Positions 50,845 through 58,907 of a DNA stretch of 64,000 nt are shown here, piece after piece (the first letter of the stretch is position 1; every line of letters starts with the position of its first letter). The translations under genes were made by a program, and so were the position numbers. Origin of the DNA: Leeuwenhoekiella palythoae. Its GTDB lineage: Bacteria; Bacteroidota; Bacteroidia; Flavobacteriales; Flavobacteriaceae. The stretch is from positions 1 through 64,000 of the forward strand of contig NZ_FQXT01000002.1 in NCBI RefSeq assembly GCF_900130045.1, given 5' to 3'. The notes beneath the pieces are model-generated. The model ran no database searches and was not told the DNA's origin. It saw only the letters and a list, made by a program, of their open reading frames with translations.

Positions 50845-51246
50845 ATGAAAAACAGAGTAACCGGATTAGGCGGATTTTTCTTTAAAACTCAAAATCCAGA
50901 TGCAATTAAAGCCTGGTATAAAACGCATTTAGGCATTCCTACAGACCAATACGGCTGGACGTTTTGGTGGCGCGATGAACACGGAAATAAATGCTCGACA
51001 CAGTGGAGTCCTTTTCAGCAGGACACCTCCTATTTTTCTCCAAGTGAGAAGCAGTTTATGATGAACTTCAGAGTTGAAAATTTGGTTGAATTGCTAGAAG
51101 TACTTAAACAAGAAGGTGTCGAGATCGTGGGGGAAATGGAAGAATATGATTACGGCAAGTTCGGTTGGATCTTAGATCCTGAAGGCAATAAAATTGAACT
51201 TTGGGAGCCTGTTGATTCCGTATTCTTAGATGAGAGTGAAAAATAA
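50845..51246 (+). CDS. VOC family (glyoxalase/bleomycin-resistance-like) protein
   Basis: 133 residues with one VOC domain: LGGFFFKTQNPDAIKAWYKTHLGIP at the start, a middle FSPSEKQFMMNFRVENL strand, and GKFGWILDPEGNKIELWEP at the end carrying the metal-ligand Glu. These proteins bind a divalent metal and act as lyases, dioxygenases or drug-binding proteins; the exact activity is unknown. It lies in an operon with the MarR-type regulator and a GNAT enzyme, suggesting detoxification. Confidence 0.88.
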   Translation: MKNRVTGLGGFFFKTQNPDAIKAWYKTHLGIPTDQYGWTFWWRDEHGNKCSTQWSPFQQDTSYFSPSEKQFMMNFRVENLVELLEVLKQEGVEIVGEMEEYDYGKFGWILDPEGNKIELWEPVDSVFLDESEK

Positions 51247-51266
51247 CATTCCATATTCCTGAAACT

Positions 51267-51758
51267 ATGGATCTTCTAATTCGACCTTTTAAACCCAAGG
51301 ATTATCCTGAAGTCGCTAAAATCTATCAAGCAGGCATCGACACTCAAATTGCAACTTTTGAAACGGAGGCTCCAGCATTTGCAGCTTGGGATTTACGTTT
51401 TTGCAAAGCGTGTAGACTGGTTGCTGAGGTTGATCATAAGGTTGCAGGCTGGGCAGCGTTAAGTCTGGTTTCTAAACGAGAAGTATATCGCGGGGTTGCG
51501 GAAGTCACAGTGTATGTCGCACCGCAACACCAAAATAAAAGAATAGGTTTTCAATTGCTTGACGCGCTTATTCAAGCGAGTGAACAAGCAGGTTTTTGGA
51601 CGCTAACTGCACATATTTTTCCACAGAATAAAGCCAGTATTCACGTGCATCAAAAGTTAGGTTTCAAGCTTTTGGGAGTTCACGATAAGATCGCTCAACG
51701 CAATGGTAAATGGCAAGATAATGCGCTTCTAGAACGACGAAGCACTAAGATTCTTTAG
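51267..51758 (+). CDS. GNAT N-acetyltransferase, phosphinothricin acetyltransferase-like
   Basis: 163 residues. The start LIRPFKPKDYPEVAKIYQAGIDT and TFETEAPAFAAWD resemble the PAT/YncA-like branch, which acetylates phosphinothricin, methionine sulfone or related amines. The acetyl-CoA loop is HQNKRIGFQLLDALI, followed by KASIHVHQKLGFK. The 3' end overlaps the converging olsF-like gene by 14 bp. Last gene of the MarR-VOC-GNAT group. Confidence 0.88.
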   Translation: MDLLIRPFKPKDYPEVAKIYQAGIDTQIATFETEAPAFAAWDLRFCKACRLVAEVDHKVAGWAALSLVSKREVYRGVAEVTVYVAPQHQNKRIGFQLLDALIQASEQAGFWTLTAHIFPQNKASIHVHQKLGFKLLGVHDKIAQRNGKWQDNALLERRSTKIL

Positions 51759-53577
51759 CCGACTCGTCCTCGTTGCGTGCCTGCTCCAGCTTCTGCTCTA
51801 ATTCAGCTTGAAATTCTTCCAGAACCGGCTTTACGGTACTTTCCGGAAGATCTTCGATCTTGATATACATCAGACCATCAATAGCGTCATTAAACAAGGG
51901 ATCTACATTAAAAGCGATCACTTTTGCATTCTGCTTGATGTATTTTTTGATCAACACCGGGAGACGTAGATTACCGGTTTCCATCTCTTCAATGATCTTG
52001 TCAAACTTATTGAGATCTGCTTCAGTCTCATCAAAAACAAATTCTTTATCGGCATCTTTCAACTTGACCTTAAATTCTTTTTTCGGTCTTATGTACTGCG
52101 CGATATACGGATCGTAATAGTGCGAACGCATAAACTCGATCATCAGCGACTTAGAGAAATTTGAAAACTGATTGCTGATACTCACGCCACCAATAAGGTA
52201 TTTATGCTCAGGAAAACGCAAAGTGGTATGTACAATTCCACGCCACAATAAAAAGAGCGGCATCGGCTTTTGTTGGTACTCTTTGATCACAAATGCGCGA
52301 CCCATTTCTATGCTTTCGCCCATCATTTTATGCAGCTCAGGTTCAAACCTAAATAAGCTTTGTAAGTAGAAACCGTTGATACCATGTTCTGGCATAATAT
52401 GCGCTCCAAGCCCCATTCTATAGGCTCCGGCGATTTTTTTGCTATCCTCATCCCAAAGAAATAAATGATGGTAATGGTGGTCATAGCGATCCAGATCTGT
52501 AGGTTCGTTAGTGCCCTCTCCCACTTCTCTAAAGGTTATCTCGCGCAAGCGCCCAATCTCATTTAAGATATTAGGAATAATCTCTGCGGAAGCCAAAAAC
52601 ACCTCATAATTTTTGCTCTGCAACAGCCTTTTCTCGTTCTCACGAAGCTTGTTCACTTCCTGCTCAATGAGTTCGGCTTTAACTTCGTTGGCGATCTTCT
52701 TAGGCTCTTTAGGAGTTTTTAAAGATTGCGGAATAGTGCTCAAAAGCGATGATTTTTTCTCAAAAGTCTTCGCAAGAATATAGGTTTTACGTCTTAGGAA
52801 TTCCGTGAAATCCTCTAAGCTTTCGTGCTCTTTTTGTGCTTTAACCGAAATAGGATTCCCAATACGCACGTGAATGGTACGTTTTTTCTGCGTAAGCAAT
52901 TCCGAAGGAAGTTTAGCCGTACGCAAGGTATCGCTAATGCGCGACAGCTGGTAAAACAACCTGCTGTTTTTTGCGTGAAAATAAATAGGAACCACAGGAA
53001 CTTCTGCGCGCTTAATGAGTTTCATCGCAGCTTCTTCCCAGGGTTTATCAATGATAAGCTTGTCATCTTTATACGTAGAAACTTCCCCCGCAGGAAAAAT
53101 CCCTAACGGATGCCCGTCGCGCAAATGCCTGATCGCCTGTTTGAATCCAGCGATGCTTGATTGTGCATCCTTATGATCTTCAAAAGGATTTACCGGCATC
53201 ACATAAGGCTTTAATGGCTTAATGCGATGCAGCAGAAAATTTGCGATAATTTTAAAGTCAGGACGCTGCTCTATGAGTAGTTTCAGTAATAAAATCCCAT
53301 CAATTCCACCTAACGGGTGGTTGCTTATGGTAATGTAGCTTCCGGCTTTTGGCAAGCGCTTTAAATCTTCTTCGGGGATTTCAAAATCGATCTCAAATTC
53401 GTTTAAGATCGCATTGAGAAACTCAAGATCGCTTAAGTGTTTGTTGCGGTCATAGATCTCGTTTGCTTTAGAAATCTTGAGCACTTTCATCAAGGTCCAT
53501 CCCATAAACGTACCCGCAAAACCAAATTTATCTACGTTGATTGCCTTTGCAACTTCTTTTGCGGTAACTAATCCCAT
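51745..53577 (-). CDS. olsF: bifunctional acyltransferase, OlsF-like (ornithine lipid synthesis)
   Basis: 610 residues with two domains. The N-terminal PlsC-type O-acyltransferase (~60-290) has H87-PLGGI-D93 and an FPAGEVST block. The C-terminal GNAT/OlsB-like N-acyltransferase (~310-510) has EIGRLREITFREVGEGT and a DEDSKKIAGAYRMGLG strand. This order matches OlsF, which N-acylates ornithine with its C-terminal domain and O-acylates it with its N-terminal domain, and which has been reported in Flavobacterium. A hemolysin-type name is often used. A ~90-residue tail follows. The substrate in this organism could also be glycine-type lipids. Confidence 0.83.
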   Translation of the reverse strand: MGLVTAKEVAKAINVDKFGFAGTFMGWTLMKVLKISKANEIYDRNKHLSDLEFLNAILNEFEIDFEIPEEDLKRLPKAGSYITISNHPLGGIDGILLLKLLIEQRPDFKIIANFLLHRIKPLKPYVMPVNPFEDHKDAQSSIAGFKQAIRHLRDGHPLGIFPAGEVSTYKDDKLIIDKPWEEAAMKLIKRAEVPVVPIYFHAKNSRLFYQLSRISDTLRTAKLPSELLTQKKRTIHVRIGNPISVKAQKEHESLEDFTEFLRRKTYILAKTFEKKSSLLSTIPQSLKTPKEPKKIANEVKAELIEQEVNKLRENEKRLLQSKNYEVFLASAEIIPNILNEIGRLREITFREVGEGTNEPTDLDRYDHHYHHLFLWDEDSKKIAGAYRMGLGAHIMPEHGINGFYLQSLFRFEPELHKMMGESIEMGRAFVIKEYQQKPMPLFLLWRGIVHTTLRFPEHKYLIGGVSISNQFSNFSKSLMIEFMRSHYYDPYIAQYIRPKKEFKVKLKDADKEFVFDETEADLNKFDKIIEEMETGNLRLPVLIKKYIKQNAKVIAFNVDPLFNDAIDGLMYIKIEDLPESTVKPVLEEFQAELEQKLEQARNEDESAKES

Positions 53578-53685
53578 GAACTTTGTGTATTCAAAAAAAT
53601 CTTTGCACCCGGCAAAGATGATATATTATAATTTCTTTGATGCAAGGTCTTACGTTTTGCAAAACCTCACTTTATAAGTAGGAAA

Positions 53686-53693
53686 CAAAGATA
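53686..53693 (-). promoter_or_regulatory. TAnnTTTG -7 element of the olsF-like gene
   Basis: TATCTTTG on the minus strand. It lies between the aspartate kinase stop and the olsF-like gene start, ~109 bases before its ATG. Confidence 0.5.
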
Positions 53694-53714
53694 GCAAAAA
53701 ACGCAGCAAGCGCG

Positions 53715-54968
53715 CTATAAAGACACCAGCTGAACGGTATTTTGCATCACTTGTTTTAATAGAATTTCTTTGTCTTTCTCTAATTTAGCCAGCGCTTCAT
53801 CTGTGGCGTGACGCAGTGTGTATAGGGATACATTCTCGTGTACCGTTACTTTAAAATCGGCACGCAACTTAGCCACCAACGCATCTAGATTTTTATATTT
53901 ATTATCTACACACACCGAAAAACTAATCGCTGAATTCTGAATCAGATCCACTTTCATTTTAAACATTCCCAGCAGTTTAAAGATCTCTCCGATATTTTCT
54001 TCCGCCATAAAAGAAAAATCTAAAGAAGATAGCGCAATGAGTACCTGATCGGTTTTTCTAATATAACACGGAATCAACGGCTCGATTAAAGTTCCTACAC
54101 TTACTTGGGTACCGGGCTGCTCCGGATTCAAAAAAGACTTTACAAAAAGCGGAATTTCTTTACGCTGCAATGGCTGAAGCGTTTTAGGATGAATTACCGA
54201 AGCCCCATAAAAAGCCAACTCTATCGCTTCTTGATAGGAAATAAAGTTGAGCAGCGTCGCCTGTTCAAAATAACGCGGATCTGCACTTAACACTCCGGGG
54301 ACATCTTTCCAGATCGTTACGCGCTCAGCATTGAGGCAGTAGGCAATAATTGCAGCCGTGTAATCACTTCCTTCTCTGCCCAAGGTGGTTGAAAACCCGT
54401 TAGGATCTGAAGCGATAAAACCTTGCGTAAGCTGTATTCCTTTTTTAGGAAGTTTTCTACTTAAGTTACGCATCGTAAGCTCCCAATCTACTTTTCCCTC
54501 GCGGTAATTGGTATCCGTTTTTAGATAATCGCGCACATCGTGCCAAGTAGTTCGGTAGCCTTCTTTTTCCAGAAATGCATTTACGATGGTAGTACTTAAC
54601 AATTCGCCATAGATCACTACCTGATCGTAAACAAAATTATAGTCGGGTGACTTGTTGCGTTGTAAAAAGCCTTTTAATTCTTCAAGTAAAGCTTGAATTT
54701 GTTTAAAGACCGGAGCCGAAGGATTTTCAAATAGTTCTAAGGCAATATTGTGATGAAAAGCTTCAACGGTCTCGATGGTATCGGTTTTAGCATTGGCATC
54801 AAAGTAGGACGCTACGAAGTCTTCAAGCGCGTTAGTCATTTTGCCCATCGCCGAAACAACAATCACAAGATCTTCAACCTGCGTTTGCTCTAAAACCTTC
54901 ACCAAGTTCTTTACTCCCTCTGCATTTTGAACCGAAGCTCCACCAAATTTATAAACCTGAAATCCCAT
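53715..54968 (-). CDS. lysC: aspartate kinase
   Basis: 417 residues. Phosphorylates aspartate, the first step to lysine, threonine, methionine and diaminopimelate. The amino-acid kinase domain begins with VYKFGGASVQ, and the ATP/aspartate region is TTLGREGSDYTAA. The C-terminal ~120 residues are ACT-like repeats for feedback control, though diverged. It is the monofunctional type, without homoserine dehydrogenase. It follows the GNAT gene at 9 bp, an order common in flavobacteria. Confidence 0.93.
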   Translation of the reverse strand: MGFQVYKFGGASVQNAEGVKNLVKVLEQTQVEDLVIVVSAMGKMTNALEDFVASYFDANAKTDTIETVEAFHHNIALELFENPSAPVFKQIQALLEELKGFLQRNKSPDYNFVYDQVVIYGELLSTTIVNAFLEKEGYRTTWHDVRDYLKTDTNYREGKVDWELTMRNLSRKLPKKGIQLTQGFIASDPNGFSTTLGREGSDYTAAIIAYCLNAERVTIWKDVPGVLSADPRYFEQATLLNFISYQEAIELAFYGASVIHPKTLQPLQRKEIPLFVKSFLNPEQPGTQVSVGTLIEPLIPCYIRKTDQVLIALSSLDFSFMAEENIGEIFKLLGMFKMKVDLIQNSAISFSVCVDNKYKNLDALVAKLRADFKVTVHENVSLYTLRHATDEALAKLEKDKEILLKQVMQNTVQLVSL

Positions 54969-54977
54969 AGGCTGTAG

Positions 54978-55466
54978 TTATGCCAATCCTTTTTTGCTTA
55001 GAAATGTTTTCATTGCTTCAGTATCCATTTGCACTGTGTTCCATTCTTTCATCACGTTTGCTCCTGAAGCTTCATAAAAATCAACCGCCGAAGTATTCCA
55101 ATCAAGAACCACCCATTCTACGCGTTTTAGACCCAGCTCGTACGTGTATTTGATCACTTCGGTATATAACGCCATCCCTAATCCTTCGCCACGATACTGC
55201 TCGCGTACGATGAGATCTTCAAGATGCACAGTGCGTCCCTTCCAAGTAGAAAAACGATAATAAACCAGTGCAATACCAAGGATCTCCGTGTCTCGTTCTG
55301 CAACAAAGCAGGTAAAATCGGCATTGTTCCCGGTACCGTACGCAATAAGATCATCTACAGTAACCTCAACAGCATAAGGTTCTTTTTCATAAACTGCCAA
55401 TTCTTTAATAAGGCGTAATACCTGTGCCATATCATCGGCTTCGGCTTTGCGAATTGTTGCTTGCAT
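54978..55466 (-). CDS. GNAT N-acetyltransferase (diamine acetyltransferase-like)
   Basis: 162 residues. The sequence pattern, with RKAEADDMAQVLRLIKELAVYEKEP at the start, GIALVYYRFSTWKGRTVHLEDLIV in the core and the acetyl-CoA loop QYRGEGLGMAL, is typical of spermidine/diamine acetyltransferase-like GNATs. The true substrate is unknown. It is transcribed before aspartate kinase with a 9-bp gap. Confidence 0.9.
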   Translation of the reverse strand: MQATIRKAEADDMAQVLRLIKELAVYEKEPYAVEVTVDDLIAYGTGNNADFTCFVAERDTEILGIALVYYRFSTWKGRTVHLEDLIVREQYRGEGLGMALYTEVIKYTYELGLKRVEWVVLDWNTSAVDFYEASGANVMKEWNTVQMDTEAMKTFLSKKGLA

Positions 55467-55587
55467 AGTAATAGGTTTTCTAGCTAAATATACGTTTTAC
55501 CCTAGAATCACGATAAAATATTTGTGCGCTGCCCAGAGAAAGTACCTTTAAAAAGTTTATACTTCTTTACAATTCTAAAAAATCAAA

Positions 55588-55618
55588 ATGCCCGCTCTAG
55601 AAGGACTAAAGCGGGCAT
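55588..55618 (-). terminator. terminator of the TerB-like gene
   Basis: ATGCCCGCT and AGCGGGCAT pair over a 13-base loop. A T-rich run follows leftward on the minus strand. Confidence 0.75.
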
Positions 55619-55639
55619 TGCAATTTTTATATGCTAAAT

Positions 55640-56065
55640 CTATTTCTTATCTAAAAGATATAGGTAATCGTCAAAGTCTATACCACCTTGAAAAATCTGA
55701 ATAGAACGCTCTATCAACTGTTTTGCACGTTCAGCGCTAAAGCCTAGGCCTATAGCATATTTTTCAATTAAAAAACGCTCGTGATCATCAATCGTATGAT
55801 CTACAAAGATCATTCTGAACAAATCGTGCAAGCGCTCTAAACGCTTTTCTGAATTGTTAGGAGGATTGATAGGATATCTGCGTGCATTTTCTACAATATC
55901 AACATACTCAGTCTCGTCAATATCGAGTTTTACAGCAAAACGCTTTAAAAGTTTAATTTCTTCGGCATTCAACTCTCCGTCTACCGTAGCCATATTTGCA
56001 ATTGCTGCAAAATGCCCAAGGTTACGTCTATGCTCGCCACTATCAAATAAATCTGTAAAAGACAT
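55640..56065 (-). CDS. TerB-like helical protein
   Basis: 141 residues, all helical, with the TerB pattern of paired acidic turns: NMATVDGELNAEEIKLLKRFAVKLDID and a second VDHTIDDHERFLIEKYAIGLG. TerB proteins bind metal through such turns and were first linked to tellurite resistance, but single genes like this one are widespread and their role is unclear. No other ter gene is nearby. It has a promoter at 56085. Confidence 0.87.
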   Translation of the reverse strand: MSFTDLFDSGEHRRNLGHFAAIANMATVDGELNAEEIKLLKRFAVKLDIDETEYVDIVENARRYPINPPNNSEKRLERLHDLFRMIFVDHTIDDHERFLIEKYAIGLGFSAERAKQLIERSIQIFQGGIDFDDYLYLLDKK

Positions 56066-56084
56066 GGTTTAATTTTTAAGTGGT

Positions 56085-56092
56085 CAAAGATA
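56085..56092 (-). promoter_or_regulatory. TAnnTTTG -7 element of the TerB-like gene
   Basis: TATCTTTG on the minus strand, about 20 bases before the ATG at 56065. Confidence 0.6.
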
Positions 56093-56289
56093 ATTATTTA
56101 AGCCGCTTATTAAAATTTAAAATTCAGTTTATCTCTGTCGGAAACGGATAACCAAAAAACCGTCACAGCTCGCCAAAAGCCTAAGCTTTGCTAAATCCTG
56201 CTAATGTTTTCTTAATCGGTTTATGGCTTACAGGCTTACTTTATACCTTTAAAATTCAATCGTTTGAATCCTTTAAAAACTAATAAACC

Positions 56290-57303
56290 ATTAAAGCGCC
56301 ACTTCTTCAATTTAATGACAAAGGCATTTATTGCGCCGCCGCAGATGTGTATCTCGACCCCTGGAAACCGGTTGACAAAGCTATTATTTCACACGGTCAC
56401 GCAGATCATAGCCGCTGGGGTCACAAGGCTTACATCACGCACCACATCAATGTGCCCATAATCAAACACAGGTTGGGCGAAATCAACGTAACCGGTAAGG
56501 AATGGGGCGAAACCTTTACGATTAAAAATGTAAAATTCAGTTTGCACCCTGCGGGGCATATCATTGGCAGCTCGCAAATTCGCGTAGAACATAAAGGCGA
56601 AGTCTGGGTATTTACCGGCGATTATAAAACCGAAGATGACGGCGTCGCCACTCCGTACGAACCCATCAAATGTCACACGTTCATTACTGAATGTACCTTT
56701 GGACTTCCTGCTTTTAAATGGCGACCGCAAAGCGAAGTGTTTAACGATATCAACACATGGTGGTCAGACAATAAGGCTGAAGGTAAAACCTCGGTGATTT
56801 TTGGATATTCTCTGGGAAAAGCGCAACGTTTGCTGCGGTATTTAGACACAGACATCGGTAAAATTTATACGCACGGTGCTATCGAAAATATGACGGAAGT
56901 AATACGCCCCCTCAGCCCAATGCCAGAAACCACGCGCGTGACCCGCGAGACCAAAAAAGAAGAACTTCTGGGCAATATTGTAGTCGCTCCGCCTAGCGCA
57001 CATGGCAGTACATGGATTCGTAAAATGGTGCCTTATGTTACCGCTTCTGCTAGTGGTTGGATGGCCTTTAGAGGAGCCAGAAGGCGCCGGGCGATCGATA
57101 AAGGTTTTATCCTAAGCGATCATTGCGACTGGCAAGGTTTACTAGAAAGTGTTGAGGCTACAGGCGCCGAAAAGATCATCAGCACGCACGGCTATACCGA
57201 TATTTTCACACGGTATTTGCTAGAACAAGGGTATGATGCGCGTACCGAAGCAACACAATACGAAGGCGAATTAGGAGAAGAAACTGAAAAAGAACAGGAA
57301 TGA
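56290..57303 (+). CDS. ligase-associated DNA exonuclease (metallo-beta-lactamase fold)
   Basis: 337 residues if started at ATT 56290. The metal-binding SHGHADHS motif, a GHIIGSSQI block with the next histidine, TGDY, and the final SDHCDW and STHGY motifs mark the mRNA 3'-end-processing/Artemis-like nuclease group of the ligase cassette. The first conventional start (GTG 56347) lies inside conserved sequence: the family N-terminus (LLQFNDKGIYC...ADVYLDPW) is encoded just upstream in the same frame. The only start-like codon between the in-frame TAA at 56284 and that GTG is ATT 56290. The stop overlaps the ligase ATG by 4 bp. Confidence 0.88.
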   Translation: MKAPLLQFNDKGIYCAAADVYLDPWKPVDKAIISHGHADHSRWGHKAYITHHINVPIIKHRLGEINVTGKEWGETFTIKNVKFSLHPAGHIIGSSQIRVEHKGEVWVFTGDYKTEDDGVATPYEPIKCHTFITECTFGLPAFKWRPQSEVFNDINTWWSDNKAEGKTSVIFGYSLGKAQRLLRYLDTDIGKIYTHGAIENMTEVIRPLSPMPETTRVTRETKKEELLGNIVVAPPSAHGSTWIRKMVPYVTASASGWMAFRGARRRRAIDKGFILSDHCDWQGLLESVEATGAEKIISTHGYTDIFTRYLLEQGYDARTEATQYEGELGEETEKEQE

Positions 57304-58907
57304 GAGCATTTGCCCAACTTATTAAAAAGATAGACAGCACCAACAAAACCAACATCAAGGTTGATGCCCTCACCGAATATTTTAAAGTGGCTCCGCCGCA
57401 GGATAAAGTATGGACGATCGCGATACTTTCACACCGCAGGCCTCCCCGACCGGTAAATACAACGTTGCTGCGCACTTGGGCTTCAGAGCTTGCAAACATT
57501 CCGTTGTGGTTGTTTGAAGAAAGTTATCACATTGTAGGCGATCTCGCTGAGACGATTGCTTTGGTCATTCCCGCTTCAGAAGAAAGTACCGATAAAAGCC
57601 TCACGCAGTTTCTAGAAGAAATTATTGCTCTCAAGAAAAAACCCGAAGAAGAAAAACGAGCGTACCTGCGATCAAACTGGACCGACCTCAACTATTATGA
57701 GCGTTTTGTATTTAGTAAACTCATTACAGGAAGTTTCCGTATTGGCGTGAGCCAGAAGCTGATGACGCGGGCGCTCGCCAAGGCTACCGGCATTGACGTT
57801 GATATTTTGGCCTATAAACTTATGGGGAATTGGGATCCCAAAACCATAAGTTTTCAAGAGCTAATTCTAGAAGAAAACAAAGCAGATTATCTCAGCAAAC
57901 CCTACCCGTTCTACCTCGCTTATGCGATTGAAGATGAGCCCGAAGATTTAGGAAATGTGTCTGAGTGGTTTGCAGAACATAAATGGGACGGCATTCGCTC
58001 GCAAGTGATCATTCGAGACAACGAACTTTTTGTATGGAGTCGTGGTGAAGAATTGGTTACCGATAAATATCCCGAGTTTGAGGCTTTGGTCGAAGCCTTA
58101 CCCAACGGAACCGTTTTAGATGGCGAAATTCTTCCGTTTAAAAATGGGGTGATTGGCACCTTTAATGATTTACAAACGCGTATAGGTCGTAAAAATGTTT
58201 CCAAAGCACTGCTCAAAAAAACGCCGGTTATCCTCAAAGCTTATGATATTTTAGAATGGAAAGACAAAGACATTCGCGATCTGGCTTTCGCCGAAAGGCG
58301 TAAAATCCTTGAAAAATTATATACTGAAGTAACAACTGAATCACTACCACTGCATCTTTCTGAAACCATGGAATTTGACAGCTGGGACGCTGCTGCTCAA
58401 GAACGCGAACGCAGCCGCGAAGTGATGTCTGAAGGTTTAATGCTGAAGCGTAAAGATTCGCCCTATCTGGTAGGACGTAAAAAAGGAGACTGGTGGAAAT
58501 GGAAGGTTGACCCCCTTACCATTGATGCTGTGCTTACCTATGCGATGCGCGGGCACGGACGTCGCAGCAACTTATTTACTGATTATACTTTTGGACTTTG
58601 GGACGATAATAAAGAAGAACTTGTGACTTTTGCCAAAGCTTATTCAGGATTGACTGATAAAGAATTTCGCAGTCTCGATGCATGGATCAAAAAGAATACT
58701 TTAGAACGTTTTGGTCCTGTGCGCAGCGTGACTCCACATCACGTTTTTGAGATCGCTTTTGAAGGCATCGCCCCTTCTAAACGTCATAAAAGTGGGGTTG
58801 CAACCCGTTTCCCAAGGATGCTACGCTGGCGGAAGGACAAAAAAATTGAGGATGCCAATACCCTTGAAGATTTAAAACAATTGATCCCAAAGCCTGAGAA
58901 AGCCTAA
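57300..58907 (+). CDS. ATP-dependent DNA ligase of the repair cassette
   Basis: 535 residues: N-terminal DNA-binding domain (~1-200), adenylation domain with lysine K228 in the KWDG motif and the TVLDGEILP and SEGLMLKRKDSPY motifs, then an OB-fold domain (~415-535) that begins after the WKWKVDP segment. It seals nicks using ATP, in addition to the NAD-dependent LigA expected elsewhere. It overlaps the exonuclease upstream (4 bp) and the helicase downstream (1 bp), so the three are translated as one coupled unit. Confidence 0.95.
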   Translation: MRAFAQLIKKIDSTNKTNIKVDALTEYFKVAPPQDKVWTIAILSHRRPPRPVNTTLLRTWASELANIPLWLFEESYHIVGDLAETIALVIPASEESTDKSLTQFLEEIIALKKKPEEEKRAYLRSNWTDLNYYERFVFSKLITGSFRIGVSQKLMTRALAKATGIDVDILAYKLMGNWDPKTISFQELILEENKADYLSKPYPFYLAYAIEDEPEDLGNVSEWFAEHKWDGIRSQVIIRDNELFVWSRGEELVTDKYPEFEALVEALPNGTVLDGEILPFKNGVIGTFNDLQTRIGRKNVSKALLKKTPVILKAYDILEWKDKDIRDLAFAERRKILEKLYTEVTTESLPLHLSETMEFDSWDAAAQERERSREVMSEGLMLKRKDSPYLVGRKKGDWWKWKVDPLTIDAVLTYAMRGHGRRSNLFTDYTFGLWDDNKEELVTFAKAYSGLTDKEFRSLDAWIKKNTLERFGPVRSVTPHHVFEIAFEGIAPSKRHKSGVATRFPRMLRWRKDKKIEDANTLEDLKQLIPKPEKA

